DNA of 35,033 nucleotides from Deltaproteobacteria bacterium (GCA_016929805.1 JAFGIB010000460.1:1-35033); one strand, 5' to 3'; shown: positions 25,438 to 34,031, counted from the first letter of the stretch. Notes: generated by a model from the sequence alone, not told the origin. Program-made: numbers and translations.

Positions 25438-26523
25438 TCAACCGCGGGCTCTGTTCCCAAACACGAGATAGCGACTCATGAGATAGTTGAGCCCCATTCC
25501 GGCGATGATCCCGACCATCGCCGCGATCTGAATCGGCACCTCGGCGAAGTTCTCTCGAAATATCAGCGCGACGCTGTAGTTTGTGACAAGGCCCAAAGCC
25601 GAGGCCGCTAAAAAGCCAAAAAAATGGCCGACGATGGAATCTTTACGGGCATAACTGAATGTGAAGCGCCGGTTCAAGACGAAGTTGGAAAGGAAGCTGA
25701 CGCCGATCCCACCCGCCAGCGCGATCCGATCGCTCACGCTAATCGCGACGAGCGCCGTTAATACGATGAGATTGACAACCGTTCCGGATGCTCCAACAAC
25801 CGCGAACTGTAGAAAGTTCGACCAGCCGGGATACTTATAGATCGCCAGCCGCCGCAAGTGTCGGAGGTACTTGAGTTGTTCCTTGAGGTTGAGCTTACTC
25901 TCTCCGAACCGACGGTCGGTAAAGTGGATGGGAACTTCCGCTATCGATCCGCAACCGCACTTGACGATCAGCTCTAGCCCTACTTTATATCCAATAGGGT
26001 TTAGCTCCGAGGCGTGTTCGAAGGTTGGACGCTTTATAGCGAAAAAACCCGACATCGGGTCCTTTATCGAGGTAAAAGGTCTGGCGAGGAAGGTCGCCAC
26101 CTTGCTGTTGATCCAACGAAACAACCCCCAGTCCGCGTCCGTGGAGCCGCCTTCGATGTAGCGAGACCCAATAACGAAGTCAAAACCCTGATCGAGCTGA
26201 TCAAGCATGCGCGGTATTGCCTCCGGCGGGTGACTGAGGTCCGCGTCCATGACCACCAATAGATCATTCGATGCGTTGCGTAGCCCCTCGATCACCGCGG
26301 CGCTGAGGCCCCGATCCACTGTTCTCGTAATCAATCTAACCCAAGGCCGATTTAAGGCTTCGACCACATCCCGGGTTCCGTCTTGACTGTTGTCGTCGCA
26401 AAGCAATAGCTCGATGTCTAAAGCGTTTGCATGGGCTACTCTTTCAATCCCGGCTACAAGCTCAGGTATGTTCTCGGCTTCCTCGTAAGTGGGAACAACA
26501 ATAGTCACTGCGCGTGATGACAT
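25438..26523 (-). CDS. Dolichol-phosphate-mannosyltransferase-like GT2 fused to a GtrA domain
   Basis: A 361-residue protein. The N-terminal GT2 domain has DDNSQDGT (43-50), the metal-binding DAD (93-95) and the DPM signature DPMSGFFAIKR (155-165). A four-segment GtrA membrane domain follows from about residue 238 to 358. This fusion is well known: it transfers a sugar from an NDP-donor to polyprenyl phosphate and the GtrA part anchors it or helps flip the product. It could supply lipid-linked sugar to the GT-C enzymes of the window, which is inference. AAGG lies 6 nt before the ATG. The gene is 152 nt downstream of the barrel gene on the same strand. A perfect TTGACA in that gap (minus strand, 26593-26588) lacks a good -10. 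Confidence 0.9.
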   Translation of the reverse strand: MSSRAVTIVVPTYEEAENIPELVAGIERVAHANALDIELLLCDDNSQDGTRDVVEALNRPWVRLITRTVDRGLSAAVIEGLRNASNDLLVVMDADLSHPPEAIPRMLDQLDQGFDFVIGSRYIEGGSTDADWGLFRWINSKVATFLARPFTSIKDPMSGFFAIKRPTFEHASELNPIGYKVGLELIVKCGCGSIAEVPIHFTDRRFGESKLNLKEQLKYLRHLRRLAIYKYPGWSNFLQFAVVGASGTVVNLIVLTALVAISVSDRIALAGGIGVSFLSNFVLNRRFTFSYARKDSIVGHFFGFLAASALGLVTNYSVALIFRENFAEVPIQIAAMVGIIAGMGLNYLMSRYLVFGNRARG

Positions 26524-26675
26524 CTACAACCTTTTCAATCAAGGCATCCAACGACGGGGCATTAGCTTGTTATCAATTGGGAGATCGTGTCAAATTCGTA
26601 TTTTCGTATTCGGCGTTGTGCGCTTTTCTGCCGAGCGGAATCCGCGCGCGACGCTTTTCAACCTCCGCTTTCTCG

Positions 26676-28043
26676 TCACCTCGAATCGCCGCCCAACTCG
26701 TAAGCCACCCCGACAACCGCGGTATAGTAGCCGTCATCCGCCCCGGTGAGATCTTCAAACGCCTGATTCGCTCCGGTTTTAAAAAAGAAATACTGGACGG
26801 ACCAATCCGCGCGGATAGATAGCCAGTCGACTATCTTGTAGTAAACGCCGATTAAAGCTTCAACGCCTCCTCCGGATAACTCCGGGAAGTACTGATCGGA
26901 CGCGAGCTGTCCGCTGTCGAGCCTGAGAAGATAGGCGATTGCAAGATCGACACCGAGTCCGCCCACTAGCGAAATGTCAGCGTTCGCTCCCATGCGTAAA
27001 AAGCCATGAGCGACGTCGGGTAGGCCTTCGAATTCACTGGTTTTGAATACGCGCTGGCCGTACGCGAGCGTTAAACCGAGCTCAACCGGGTTCAGCGGGA
27101 TTCGCCCCAATAACCCCGCGGAAAACGCGAATGAGGTTGTATCGGGCTCGATACGCTCGTCCGCTGCCGGCTCTTCGTATTCCGAGCTCGCGCCTAGGCC
27201 GAATGCGAAATCGGCCGTAAGCCCGATATGGGCAAACCACTCATCGCTGAAGTGGGCCGCGGGAAACCACTTCGCCTGAATCGCCAGCCAAGGCGTGGCT
27301 TGAAGGAAGTCGTTATAATAACGAAAAGGCTGTTCAGCGTCATCGGGTTCGTAACTATTATTGCGCCAGTTCGCTCCCAATGCGATTCGGGCGTGCAGAG
27401 CGGTTGGCTGTTGCCTCTGCTCACCTGTCGCGGCCGGCGATTGCAGCTTGTCGCCGGGCATACCCGGCTCCGACACTTCTCGCGACGGTTCCGGCTCCGC
27501 CGTGACAAACGCCTGCCGGTCCGTTGTCCGGCCGGCCTCTTGCTCGAGCGGCTCGGGCTCCGGCTCCCCGACCCGTGCACTGACGATGGCCTCTCCGAGC
27601 CTATTCCATAGTGTATTTTTGATGCTAGAAAGCCTTCTGAGCTTTTTGTCCGCCCATTCGTTCTGGGCGATGAATTTTCCGTTGCCCTGTCGCACCCATA
27701 TCGAGGCTCTCCATCCGTCGGCTTTTCGCGTCACCTCTCCATCGATAAATGCATTTACTTTCAGCTCACGCGACAAGGCTAGGTAGCCGTTTTCGCTCTC
27801 CAACGTAACGTCTAGTCGAGTTAAAGCCGCTACCACCTCTTTTGATGAGACAAGCTCTACCTCTCTGCGTTTGTTTAGCGCGAAAAGAACATATTGGCGG
27901 ACAACATCCGCCTTGCTTCCCATCAATTTCTCGACAACCACCCGAACTTTCTTTGGTTTCTCTGCTGCCGCGGGCGAGACCGGCAACGAAAAAAAAGCGG
28001 TAAGTAACAGTATAAAGGTCGATTTTTTTACTCTTTTACCCAT
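26676..28043 (-). CDS. Outer-membrane beta-barrel protein with N-terminal soluble domain
   Basis: A 455-residue protein. Residues 1-28 form a signal peptide ending in AAA. Residues about 32-155 make an alpha/beta domain resembling the TolB-N/CsgG-like fold in its alternating pattern; this is a weak match. A Pro/Glu-rich linker (about 156-215) leads to about 240 residues of amphipathic strands with aromatic girdles, consistent with an 8- to 10-stranded barrel. The last strand (TAVVGVAYELGG) is barrel-like but the protein does not end in an aromatic residue. The start overlaps the alanine racemase stop by 8 nt, so it belongs to the amidotransferase-to-racemase operon. A surface or transport role is inferred. 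Confidence 0.7.
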   Translation of the reverse strand: MGKRVKKSTFILLLTAFFSLPVSPAAAEKPKKVRVVVEKLMGSKADVVRQYVLFALNKRREVELVSSKEVVAALTRLDVTLESENGYLALSRELKVNAFIDGEVTRKADGWRASIWVRQGNGKFIAQNEWADKKLRRLSSIKNTLWNRLGEAIVSARVGEPEPEPLEQEAGRTTDRQAFVTAEPEPSREVSEPGMPGDKLQSPAATGEQRQQPTALHARIALGANWRNNSYEPDDAEQPFRYYNDFLQATPWLAIQAKWFPAAHFSDEWFAHIGLTADFAFGLGASSEYEEPAADERIEPDTTSFAFSAGLLGRIPLNPVELGLTLAYGQRVFKTSEFEGLPDVAHGFLRMGANADISLVGGLGVDLAIAYLLRLDSGQLASDQYFPELSGGGVEALIGVYYKIVDWLSIRADWSVQYFFFKTGANQAFEDLTGADDGYYTAVVGVAYELGGDSR

Positions 28044-29205
28044 GGGCTTCCCACTTTTCTAAATAAAACCTCGGAACTCGTTTGGATATGCTGGTTACGA
28101 TCTCATAGTTGATCGTACCCGCCCAACTCGCCACCTCGTCGACAGATAGCGACTGGCCCTCTTGCTCGCCGAAGATGACCGCCTCGTCGCCTAGTTGGCA
28201 TCCTTTTACGTCGGTAACGTCCACGGTCGTCAAATCCATCGATATATTTCCTATAATCGGACAACGCCGGCCGCGAACCAAAACGAATCCTCGATTGGAA
28301 AGCGCTCGCATCAGTCCGTCGCCGTAGCCGATTGGAAGGGTCGCGAGCCGTGTCTGCCTGGATGTCTTGAAGCTATGGCAGTAGCCGACTCCCGTGTCCT
28401 CGGCAAGCAGTCGCAACGAGATGATCTCGCTGCGCCAGCGCATGATCGGCCTTAGCGGTACTTCAGTGGGCGCGGGTTTCAGCCCGTAAAGCGCCAGACC
28501 GACCCGCACGGCGCTATAGTGAGCCTCGGGATGGCGAATCGTCCCCGGGCTGTTCGCCGCATGTATCGTTAAAGGCTGATGACCCCGCTCGCTGACAAGA
28601 CGAAGCGCGTGCTCGAAGAGCCGTAGTTGCTCGGCCGTTGTTTCGGGGTCGTCGTCAGCTCTCGCCAAGTGGGTCATCAATCCGTTCATCCGGATCGCAT
28701 CGCAGCGTTCGAGCTCATGGAGGAAATCGGGCAAGCTGCAAAAAGGCAGGCCGAGCCGCGACATGCCCGTATCGACCTTGAGGTGGATGCCTATGGGTCG
28801 CCCTCGCGAAAGCTTCTGAAAAACCGCTAGATCAGATAGGTCGCTCACCACCGGAGTAAGCCGGTATTGCAGGATTTCTCGATGCGTTCTCGCGTAGGCG
28901 CCGTTTAAAACGAGAATCTCGTGCTCGATGCCGGATTCTCTGAGCTCGACGCCTTCCTCAACCAGAGCGACGGCGAATGCATCCACTCCGTTTTGCGCGA
29001 GGTGCCGTGCGACGGGCACCGCCCCGTGGCCGTATGCATCCGCCTTGACCACGGCGTAGATCTTTTGTCCGTTCAAAAGTCCACGAATCGTCGACAGGTT
29101 GTACCCGAGAGCCTCCAGGCTCACTTCGGCTCGCGTCGGTCGCAAGGCCGAAGCCGGTGGTTGCGTCGCCGGAAACATCGAATGACGTGGTGGTGTCTCG
29201 ATCAT
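28036..29205 (-). CDS. alr: Alanine racemase
   Basis: A 389-residue fold-type III PLP enzyme that interconverts L- and D-alanine. The PLP lysine is Lys54 in VVKADAYGHG. The catalytic tyrosine of the second face is Tyr275 in GVGYCHSFKT. HLKVDTGMSRLG and GNISMD are intact and the length is usual. D-alanine is needed for peptidoglycan. Here the gene sits inside an operon, 18 nt after the NadE-like gene and overlapping the barrel gene, so D-alanine may also feed the neighbouring ligase/carrier pair (inference). The ATG at 29205 has no clear ribosome site; an internal ATG at 29178 is possible. Confidence 0.93.
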   Translation of the reverse strand: MIETPPRHSMFPATQPPASALRPTRAEVSLEALGYNLSTIRGLLNGQKIYAVVKADAYGHGAVPVARHLAQNGVDAFAVALVEEGVELRESGIEHEILVLNGAYARTHREILQYRLTPVVSDLSDLAVFQKLSRGRPIGIHLKVDTGMSRLGLPFCSLPDFLHELERCDAIRMNGLMTHLARADDDPETTAEQLRLFEHALRLVSERGHQPLTIHAANSPGTIRHPEAHYSAVRVGLALYGLKPAPTEVPLRPIMRWRSEIISLRLLAEDTGVGYCHSFKTSRQTRLATLPIGYGDGLMRALSNRGFVLVRGRRCPIIGNISMDLTTVDVTDVKGCQLGDEAVIFGEQEGQSLSVDEVASWAGTINYEIVTSISKRVPRFYLEKWEAHG

Positions 29206-29223
29206 AGCTAACGAACAACAAAA

Positions 29224-30219
29224 CTACTGCGTCTTGTTGCGCGGCCCCGCGACGACTTGCACGGTCAGCGCCGGCCAATGTAACATCGCGGTCGTCTTTC
29301 GCTTGGCCTCGATGTCCTTGTAGACGAAGCGCGCCTTGTCCTCGGACAAACCCGCGAGCAGGGCGAGTTCGGATTCAGGCTTATTTTGGTTATAAGCCCA
29401 CAACGCGAGATCCATCTGCTGGTACGGCAGCGCATAGTAGAACTCGTCCTGGCCCTGAGGCATGCTGTAGGTGTCGGTCGTCGGCGTGGCTGAACAGATC
29501 TCCCGCGGCAGCCCGAGATGCCGAGCGAGCGCGTATACCTGGGTTTTATATAGATGGGCGATCGGCTTGACATCCGCTGAGCCGTCGCCGTTCTTGACGA
29601 AAAAGCCCTGGTCGTATTCGACCCGATTGGGCGTTCCGACGACCGCGTAGTTGAGCCTGTCGGCGTGGAAATACTCCAGAGTCTTGCGGATTCGCTGCTT
29701 AAAATTCGTGGCCGCTACGATCTGCAGATACTCTTTTAGTCCCAACCTCCTCGTCTGTGTCTGACCGTCCGGCGACTGCACCACGAGGTTGAAGTGGTTG
29801 ATCTTCCCCTCGCTTCCTCCGGCGATGACGATCTTGTTTTTCCAGCCCTCGCTGTATTCGGGAAAGGTCTGCTTGATGGCCTGGTCCCGCCATTGATAAC
29901 AGCCTATGGCCTGAAGGGTGGGAGCGATATCGTGAACCAGGTATTCGATTCCGAGGTGCTCGGCCAAAAGCCGTCCCCGACTCGCGCTTTGAGGCGAGGA
30001 GTCTCGTTCGGGTAAAAGTAGCCCGAACACCTTCTGGGGACCGATGGCCTTGACGCTGAGCGCGGCGCAGACCGAGCTGTCGATGCCGCCGGACATGGCG
30101 ACGACAAGTCCACGCCGGTTGAGCTTAGTCCTGAGAGTCTCGCGCAGCCAGTCGGTGATCCTTGCGACCTCGGCGGCCTCGTCGAACTGCAGAACCTTGT
30201 GTAACGCGGTTTCCACCAT
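29224..30219 (-). CDS. nadE: NH3-dependent NAD(+) synthetase or NadE-like N-type ATP-pyrophosphatase
   Basis: A 331-residue protein with the PP-loop SGGIDSS (43-49), the NadE-type segment VVGTPNRVEYDQGFFVKNGDG and the downstream PIAHLYKTQV block. The enzyme adenylates nicotinate adenine dinucleotide and amidates it with ammonia. No glutaminase domain is present, so it would use free ammonia. It is longer than the usual 245-275 residues of stand-alone NadE, with extra sequence around residues 135-165 and at the C-terminus. It lies 22 nt after the AMP-ligase gene; AGGAG 7 nt before the ATG fixes the start. Given its position among amidation and activation enzymes, a different amidation substrate is possible. 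Confidence 0.82.
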   Translation of the reverse strand: MVETALHKVLQFDEAAEVARITDWLRETLRTKLNRRGLVVAMSGGIDSSVCAALSVKAIGPQKVFGLLLPERDSSPQSASRGRLLAEHLGIEYLVHDIAPTLQAIGCYQWRDQAIKQTFPEYSEGWKNKIVIAGGSEGKINHFNLVVQSPDGQTQTRRLGLKEYLQIVAATNFKQRIRKTLEYFHADRLNYAVVGTPNRVEYDQGFFVKNGDGSADVKPIAHLYKTQVYALARHLGLPREICSATPTTDTYSMPQGQDEFYYALPYQQMDLALWAYNQNKPESELALLAGLSEDKARFVYKDIEAKRKTTAMLHWPALTVQVVAGPRNKTQ

Positions 30220-30241
30220 GGTTAATCTCCTGCGATGAGTT

Positions 30242-31786
30242 CTACAACAAATGTCTCTTCACCTTGCCTGACGCGGTCTTGGGCAAGCTCTCGGCGAATT
30301 CGATATACTTGGGTATCTTATACTGCGCTAGATTGTTCAAGCAGTGTCTTTGGATGGCCTTGCTTTCGAGCTGAGCGCCCTTCTTTCTGATAACGACCGC
30401 CTTGACCACCTGACCGAGCATCTCATCGGCGACCCCGACCGCGGCCACCTCTTCTACCGCCTCCAGCTCCGCGATCACTTCCTCGACCTCTTTCGGGCTG
30501 ATGCGGTGCGCCCCGACTTTGATCATGTCGCTGTTACGTCCGATAATGTAGATATAGCGTTCCTCGTCGATCCGAGCCAGGTCTCCGGTTTTCAACCACC
30601 CGTCCCGCAGGACCTCTTGAGTCATCTCGGGATTTCTCCAATATCCCTTCATGATGTTCTCGCCCCGGGCCCAGATCTCCCCTTTCGTTCCCACGGGCAC
30701 CGGATTGCCGGCTTCATCGCGAATCTCGATTTCGACTCCGGGAATCGCGGTACCCGCGGAGCCGAGCTTTTCTTTAAGCCTCTCGGGAGGCAAATAGGTA
30801 AGCCGCGCGCACGCCTCGGTCTGCCCGTACATCACGAAAAATTGGATGTGCGGAAGCTCTTCGGTAAGCCGTTGGACATTAGCCGGAGGCATCGGCCCGC
30901 CCGCCTGCGTCATGTACCTCATGGCGCTGAGATTATAGTCGGTGAGCTTGGTACGGCTCATAAGCAGAGCGAACGTCGAGGGTACGCCGGAAAAGCCGGT
31001 CGCTTTCTCCTCGACTATTTTTTGCATGACCTTATGGGGATAAACCAGGCTGTTTTCCAGAATCAGGCAGCCACCCGCCGCGATATGGGTATGCAACACC
31101 GAGTTGCCGTAGGAGTAGTAAAACGGCAGGACGTTGACGATACTATCGCTCTCTTTGAGCCGGAGATACTCGAGAATCGATTCGATGTTGGCCACCAGGT
31201 TTCCGTGGCTCAAAACCACGCCCTTTGGTTCTCCCGTGGTGCCCGAGGTGTAAATGATGGAGGCGAGCCGTTCCGGGTCGTCGAGCGTGGACAGGTCGAT
31301 TTTCTCGCCGCTTTCTTGTAGTACCTCCGCCCAATCGGTGCGCTCCATCTCTTCGAGCGGCTTTCCAGGCTCTGCATGGGTGACGAGACGCAGCCCGCGG
31401 CCGATTTTCTCCGCGATCAGCGGCAACTCCGCGTGCCGGCCGTCGGCGAATAGCCAGCGCGCTTGGCTGTGATTTAACCAATTTACAATATCGCGCGATT
31501 TCGTGGCGGTGTTGAGACCCACGGCAACCGCGCTCGCCATGAGCGCGCCGTAATAAGCGGCGATGTACTCGGGAGAGTTCTCCATCAGAATCGCCACGCG
31601 GTCGCCGGGCTCGATTCCCTGCCGGCGAAGATAGGCCGCTATCGAGCAAGCCCAGGACCAAAGCTCTTCGTAGCTCACGCGTCGCTGCTTGAATATCACA
31701 GCCTCTCTTCGCGGCAGGCGCTCGGCCGTGTGTTCGAGGTATCGAACCAGCGAGGCAAAGCGCGCGTGTGATGAGGCGGCCGTCAT
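30242..31786 (-). CDS. AMP-forming acyl/aminoacyl ligase (ANL family)
   Basis: A 514-residue enzyme that activates a carboxylate as acyl-AMP and passes it to a thiol. The P-loop is YTSGTTGEPKG (179-189), YGQTE is at 320-324, GWLKTGD at 396-402, and the catalytic lysine is Lys508 in KTASGKVKR, so it is complete. It resembles the acyl-CoA/ACP ligases of exosortase A-type polysaccharide loci. The adjacent ACP gene ends 1 nt before its start, and AAGGA inside the ACP coding end serves as the ribosome site, which strongly suggests that the ACP is the thiol acceptor. The acid used is unknown; a short acyl or amino acid fits the context. Confidence 0.88.
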   Translation of the reverse strand: MTAASSHARFASLVRYLEHTAERLPRREAVIFKQRRVSYEELWSWACSIAAYLRRQGIEPGDRVAILMENSPEYIAAYYGALMASAVAVGLNTATKSRDIVNWLNHSQARWLFADGRHAELPLIAEKIGRGLRLVTHAEPGKPLEEMERTDWAEVLQESGEKIDLSTLDDPERLASIIYTSGTTGEPKGVVLSHGNLVANIESILEYLRLKESDSIVNVLPFYYSYGNSVLHTHIAAGGCLILENSLVYPHKVMQKIVEEKATGFSGVPSTFALLMSRTKLTDYNLSAMRYMTQAGGPMPPANVQRLTEELPHIQFFVMYGQTEACARLTYLPPERLKEKLGSAGTAIPGVEIEIRDEAGNPVPVGTKGEIWARGENIMKGYWRNPEMTQEVLRDGWLKTGDLARIDEERYIYIIGRNSDMIKVGAHRISPKEVEEVIAELEAVEEVAAVGVADEMLGQVVKAVVIRKKGAQLESKAIQRHCLNNLAQYKIPKYIEFAESLPKTASGKVKRHLL

Positions 31787-31787
31787 A

Positions 31788-32042
31788 TTAGTGATCCTTC
31801 GACTGTTTACTTCCGATAAACCGCACCAGGTTATCGATGGAATCTAAATTCTCCGGGACCATCTCCTCGTCTTCGACCGTGATTCCGATCTGCTCTTCGA
31901 TAAATGTGATCAGCTCTAAAATCCCAGTAGAATCGATAATCCCCCGTTCCAGAAATGAGTCGCTATTGCTCAACGCGGAATCGTCGTCCGTAAAAAGGAA
32001 GTTCTGAAGAATAAAGCTCCTTAAGGTTTTTTCGAATGACAT
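31788..32042 (-). CDS. Acyl carrier protein
   Basis: An 84-residue acidic helical protein. The phosphopantetheine attachment serine is Ser38 in GIIDSTGILELI, a variant of the usual DSL with Thr after the Ser. This DST/DSxG variant is typical of carriers that work with stand-alone ligases rather than fatty-acid synthase. The next gene is the AMP ligase, 1 nt away. Upstream, 39 nt separate it from the amidotransferase. GGAG 8 nt before the ATG supports the start. It probably holds the activated acid for transfer to a glycan or lipid acceptor. Confidence 0.9.
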   Translation of the reverse strand: MSFEKTLRSFILQNFLFTDDDSALSNSDSFLERGIIDSTGILELITFIEEQIGITVEDEEMVPENLDSIDNLVRFIGSKQSKDH

Positions 32043-32081
32043 CCTTCTTTCTCCGGTTTGCTGGTCAGTCGCTTTGATTTT

Positions 32082-34031
32082 CTATTCTACAACGCCGCGT
32101 ACGCTTCTATTGCCTCGGTTTTCGACGAAATGGTAATGCCAGCACTGGGTCGAAAGCACCGCGACCAGCGTCATGTTGTCGCGGTAGCCAATCGCGCGAC
32201 CTTGCTTGATCTTCTTAACCAAAAGAGCGGTTTTGGCGGGGTCGAAATAGCCGTAGTCATCGATCGTTTTCTGGCTCAATAGCTCATCGACGTATGCGGG
32301 CGTACGTCCGCCGAAAAAGGCCGGGATATCTGGCGCGCGATAAGGTTGTTTCGGTCGCGCGACGATTTTGCCGGGAAGATAGCGGCCCGCCGCGAGTTTC
32401 AACAGGTACTTCTCATTAAGTACCTTCATCTTGAGCTTGGGAGGCAAACGGTTGGCAAACTCGATCACGCGATGGTCGAGATAGGGAAAGCGGCCCTCCA
32501 CCGAATTGGCCATCAGCATTCGGTCTCCTTGCGAGCTCAGCAAATAGCCCGCCATCAGAGATTTGGCCTCAAGATATTGCGAGCGGTTAAAGGGATGCCA
32601 GTCGCGGAAAGCGCGCGGCAGGGTGTTGAGCATCGCCTCGATGGGATCGCCGGTTATTATCTCCTTCACCTCCCGCCTTATGAGCTCCTTTGACTTAGCG
32701 GTCGTGGTCCAGCGCGGCAGGTGCGAAAAGCTCGCGAGATCGGGCTGATCAAGCGCCTGGCCGAAGAAGATCTGTAGGTAGCTCTGAGCCTTGCCCGGCG
32801 AGACGTCGAGGTAGGGGTAGAGTCTCTTCAGTAGCAGAGGACGCATTTTCGATTGAGGGAACTTCGCCCAAAAACGTCGGATCTTCGCCTCTTTGAAGAG
32901 ATCATAGCCGCCTAAGGCCTCGTCCGAGCCCTCTCCGGTCAGAACCACCTTGTATTGTTGCTCCCGAACGAGTCCCGATAAGAGCCGCATGGGAACAGGC
33001 GCCGTACGCAGCACGGGAGACTCGGTGTGCCAGATCGTATCTAAAAAGGTCTCGCCAATATCAAAAATGCCGCATTGGATCGAACTGTGCTCTGCTTTCA
33101 AATGGTCGATTAGTTTCTTTTGAAAATCCGATTCATCCAGAGAGCGGTCGTCAAACCCGATGGAAAAGGTGCGCAGCGGCACTGTGCCGTGATGGTGAAT
33201 CAGCGAGGTTAGCACCGACGAATCCAGGCCTCCGGAAAGATACGCGCCCACGGGGACATCGGAGCGAAGCCGAATACGAGTCGCGTCGACGAGCAGCGAA
33301 TGTAGCTCCTCCGCCAAAAGCCTTTCCGGCTCGCGACGGTATTCGCCGTCCGGGGGATAGGTCCAGTCCCAATACTTATGTCGAGAAATCTCCCCGCCTC
33401 GCACCGTGACCAGCTCTCCCGGTGACACCTCGTAAATATCCCGAAATACAGTCTCCGGGCTAACCGGCGCCCACAACGTCATCAACTGGTCAAGAGCGTG
33501 CAGGTTGAGCCGGGGCGCGCTCTTCAAGCAGGGTAAAATCGCCTTTACTTCCGACGCGAATAGCAACCTTCCGGCTTGTTGGGTAAAAAAAAGCGGTAAA
33601 ATTCCCGGGCGATCTCGCAATAGAAATAGCGTTTTATTGCGAGTGTCCCAAAGAGCGACAGCAAACTGCCCGTTGAGCTGGTCGGGAAATGACTCGCCGT
33701 GCTCCTCATAAAGATGCACCAATACCTCGGTGTCGGATTTGGTATAGAAGCGATGTCCCCCGGCTTCCAACTCCTTGCGGAGCTCGATGTAATTGAAGAT
33801 CTCTCCGTTGAAGATCACCCACACGGTTTTATCTTCATTATGTATGGGCTGATCGCCGCTCGTGAGATCGATAATGCTCAGCCTCGCGTGCGCGAGGCCG
33901 ATCTCTTCGTCGAGATAGAAACCCGTGGAATCCGGACCGCGATGGCGTAGCTCGGACAGCATGGATTCGAGCGCCGGTTTTTTCGGGCTCGGTCCCGGTT
34001 CTAAGTTAAGCATTCCTGCTATTCCGCACAT
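32082..34031 (-). CDS. Glutamine-dependent amidotransferase, asparagine synthase B family
   Basis: A 649-residue two-domain enzyme. MCGIAG at the N-terminus gives the catalytic Cys2 of a class II glutaminase; RLSIIDL and NGEIFNY are conserved. The synthetase domain has the PP-loop SGGLDSS (266-272) and GEGSDEALGGY, so ammonia from glutamine should be channelled to an adenylated carboxylate. Length and gene context match amidotransferases of exosortase-linked and O-antigen loci, which make amides on sugars or other metabolites, better than metabolic asparagine synthase. The usual RDRFGIKPLYY is changed to RDRPGILPLFF. It is the first gene of the operon. The start is fixed by the need for Cys2, although the nearest GGAG is 15 nt away. 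Confidence 0.88.
   Translation of the reverse strand: MCGIAGMLNLEPGPSPKKPALESMLSELRHRGPDSTGFYLDEEIGLAHARLSIIDLTSGDQPIHNEDKTVWVIFNGEIFNYIELRKELEAGGHRFYTKSDTEVLVHLYEEHGESFPDQLNGQFAVALWDTRNKTLFLLRDRPGILPLFFTQQAGRLLFASEVKAILPCLKSAPRLNLHALDQLMTLWAPVSPETVFRDIYEVSPGELVTVRGGEISRHKYWDWTYPPDGEYRREPERLLAEELHSLLVDATRIRLRSDVPVGAYLSGGLDSSVLTSLIHHHGTVPLRTFSIGFDDRSLDESDFQKKLIDHLKAEHSSIQCGIFDIGETFLDTIWHTESPVLRTAPVPMRLLSGLVREQQYKVVLTGEGSDEALGGYDLFKEAKIRRFWAKFPQSKMRPLLLKRLYPYLDVSPGKAQSYLQIFFGQALDQPDLASFSHLPRWTTTAKSKELIRREVKEIITGDPIEAMLNTLPRAFRDWHPFNRSQYLEAKSLMAGYLLSSQGDRMLMANSVEGRFPYLDHRVIEFANRLPPKLKMKVLNEKYLLKLAAGRYLPGKIVARPKQPYRAPDIPAFFGGRTPAYVDELLSQKTIDDYGYFDPAKTALLVKKIKQGRAIGYRDNMTLVAVLSTQCWHYHFVENRGNRSVRGVVE

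Noticed and set aside
26588..26593. Perfect TTGACA on the minus strand before the GT2-GtrA gene
   Set aside because: No acceptable -10 at 16-18 nt spacing (the position reads ACAAGC), so I did not list it as a promoter.
30344..31321. 325-codon plus-strand frame opposite the AMP ligase
   Set aside because: Antisense to a gene with all ligase motifs intact; product is His/Arg/Asp-rich with no family resemblance.
32082..34031. Calling the AsnB-family enzyme an asparagine synthase for amino-acid metabolism
   Set aside because: Its operon with an ACP, a ligase and a NadE-like gene, and its changed interface motif, fit a specialised amidotransferase better, though asparagine synthesis cannot be excluded.
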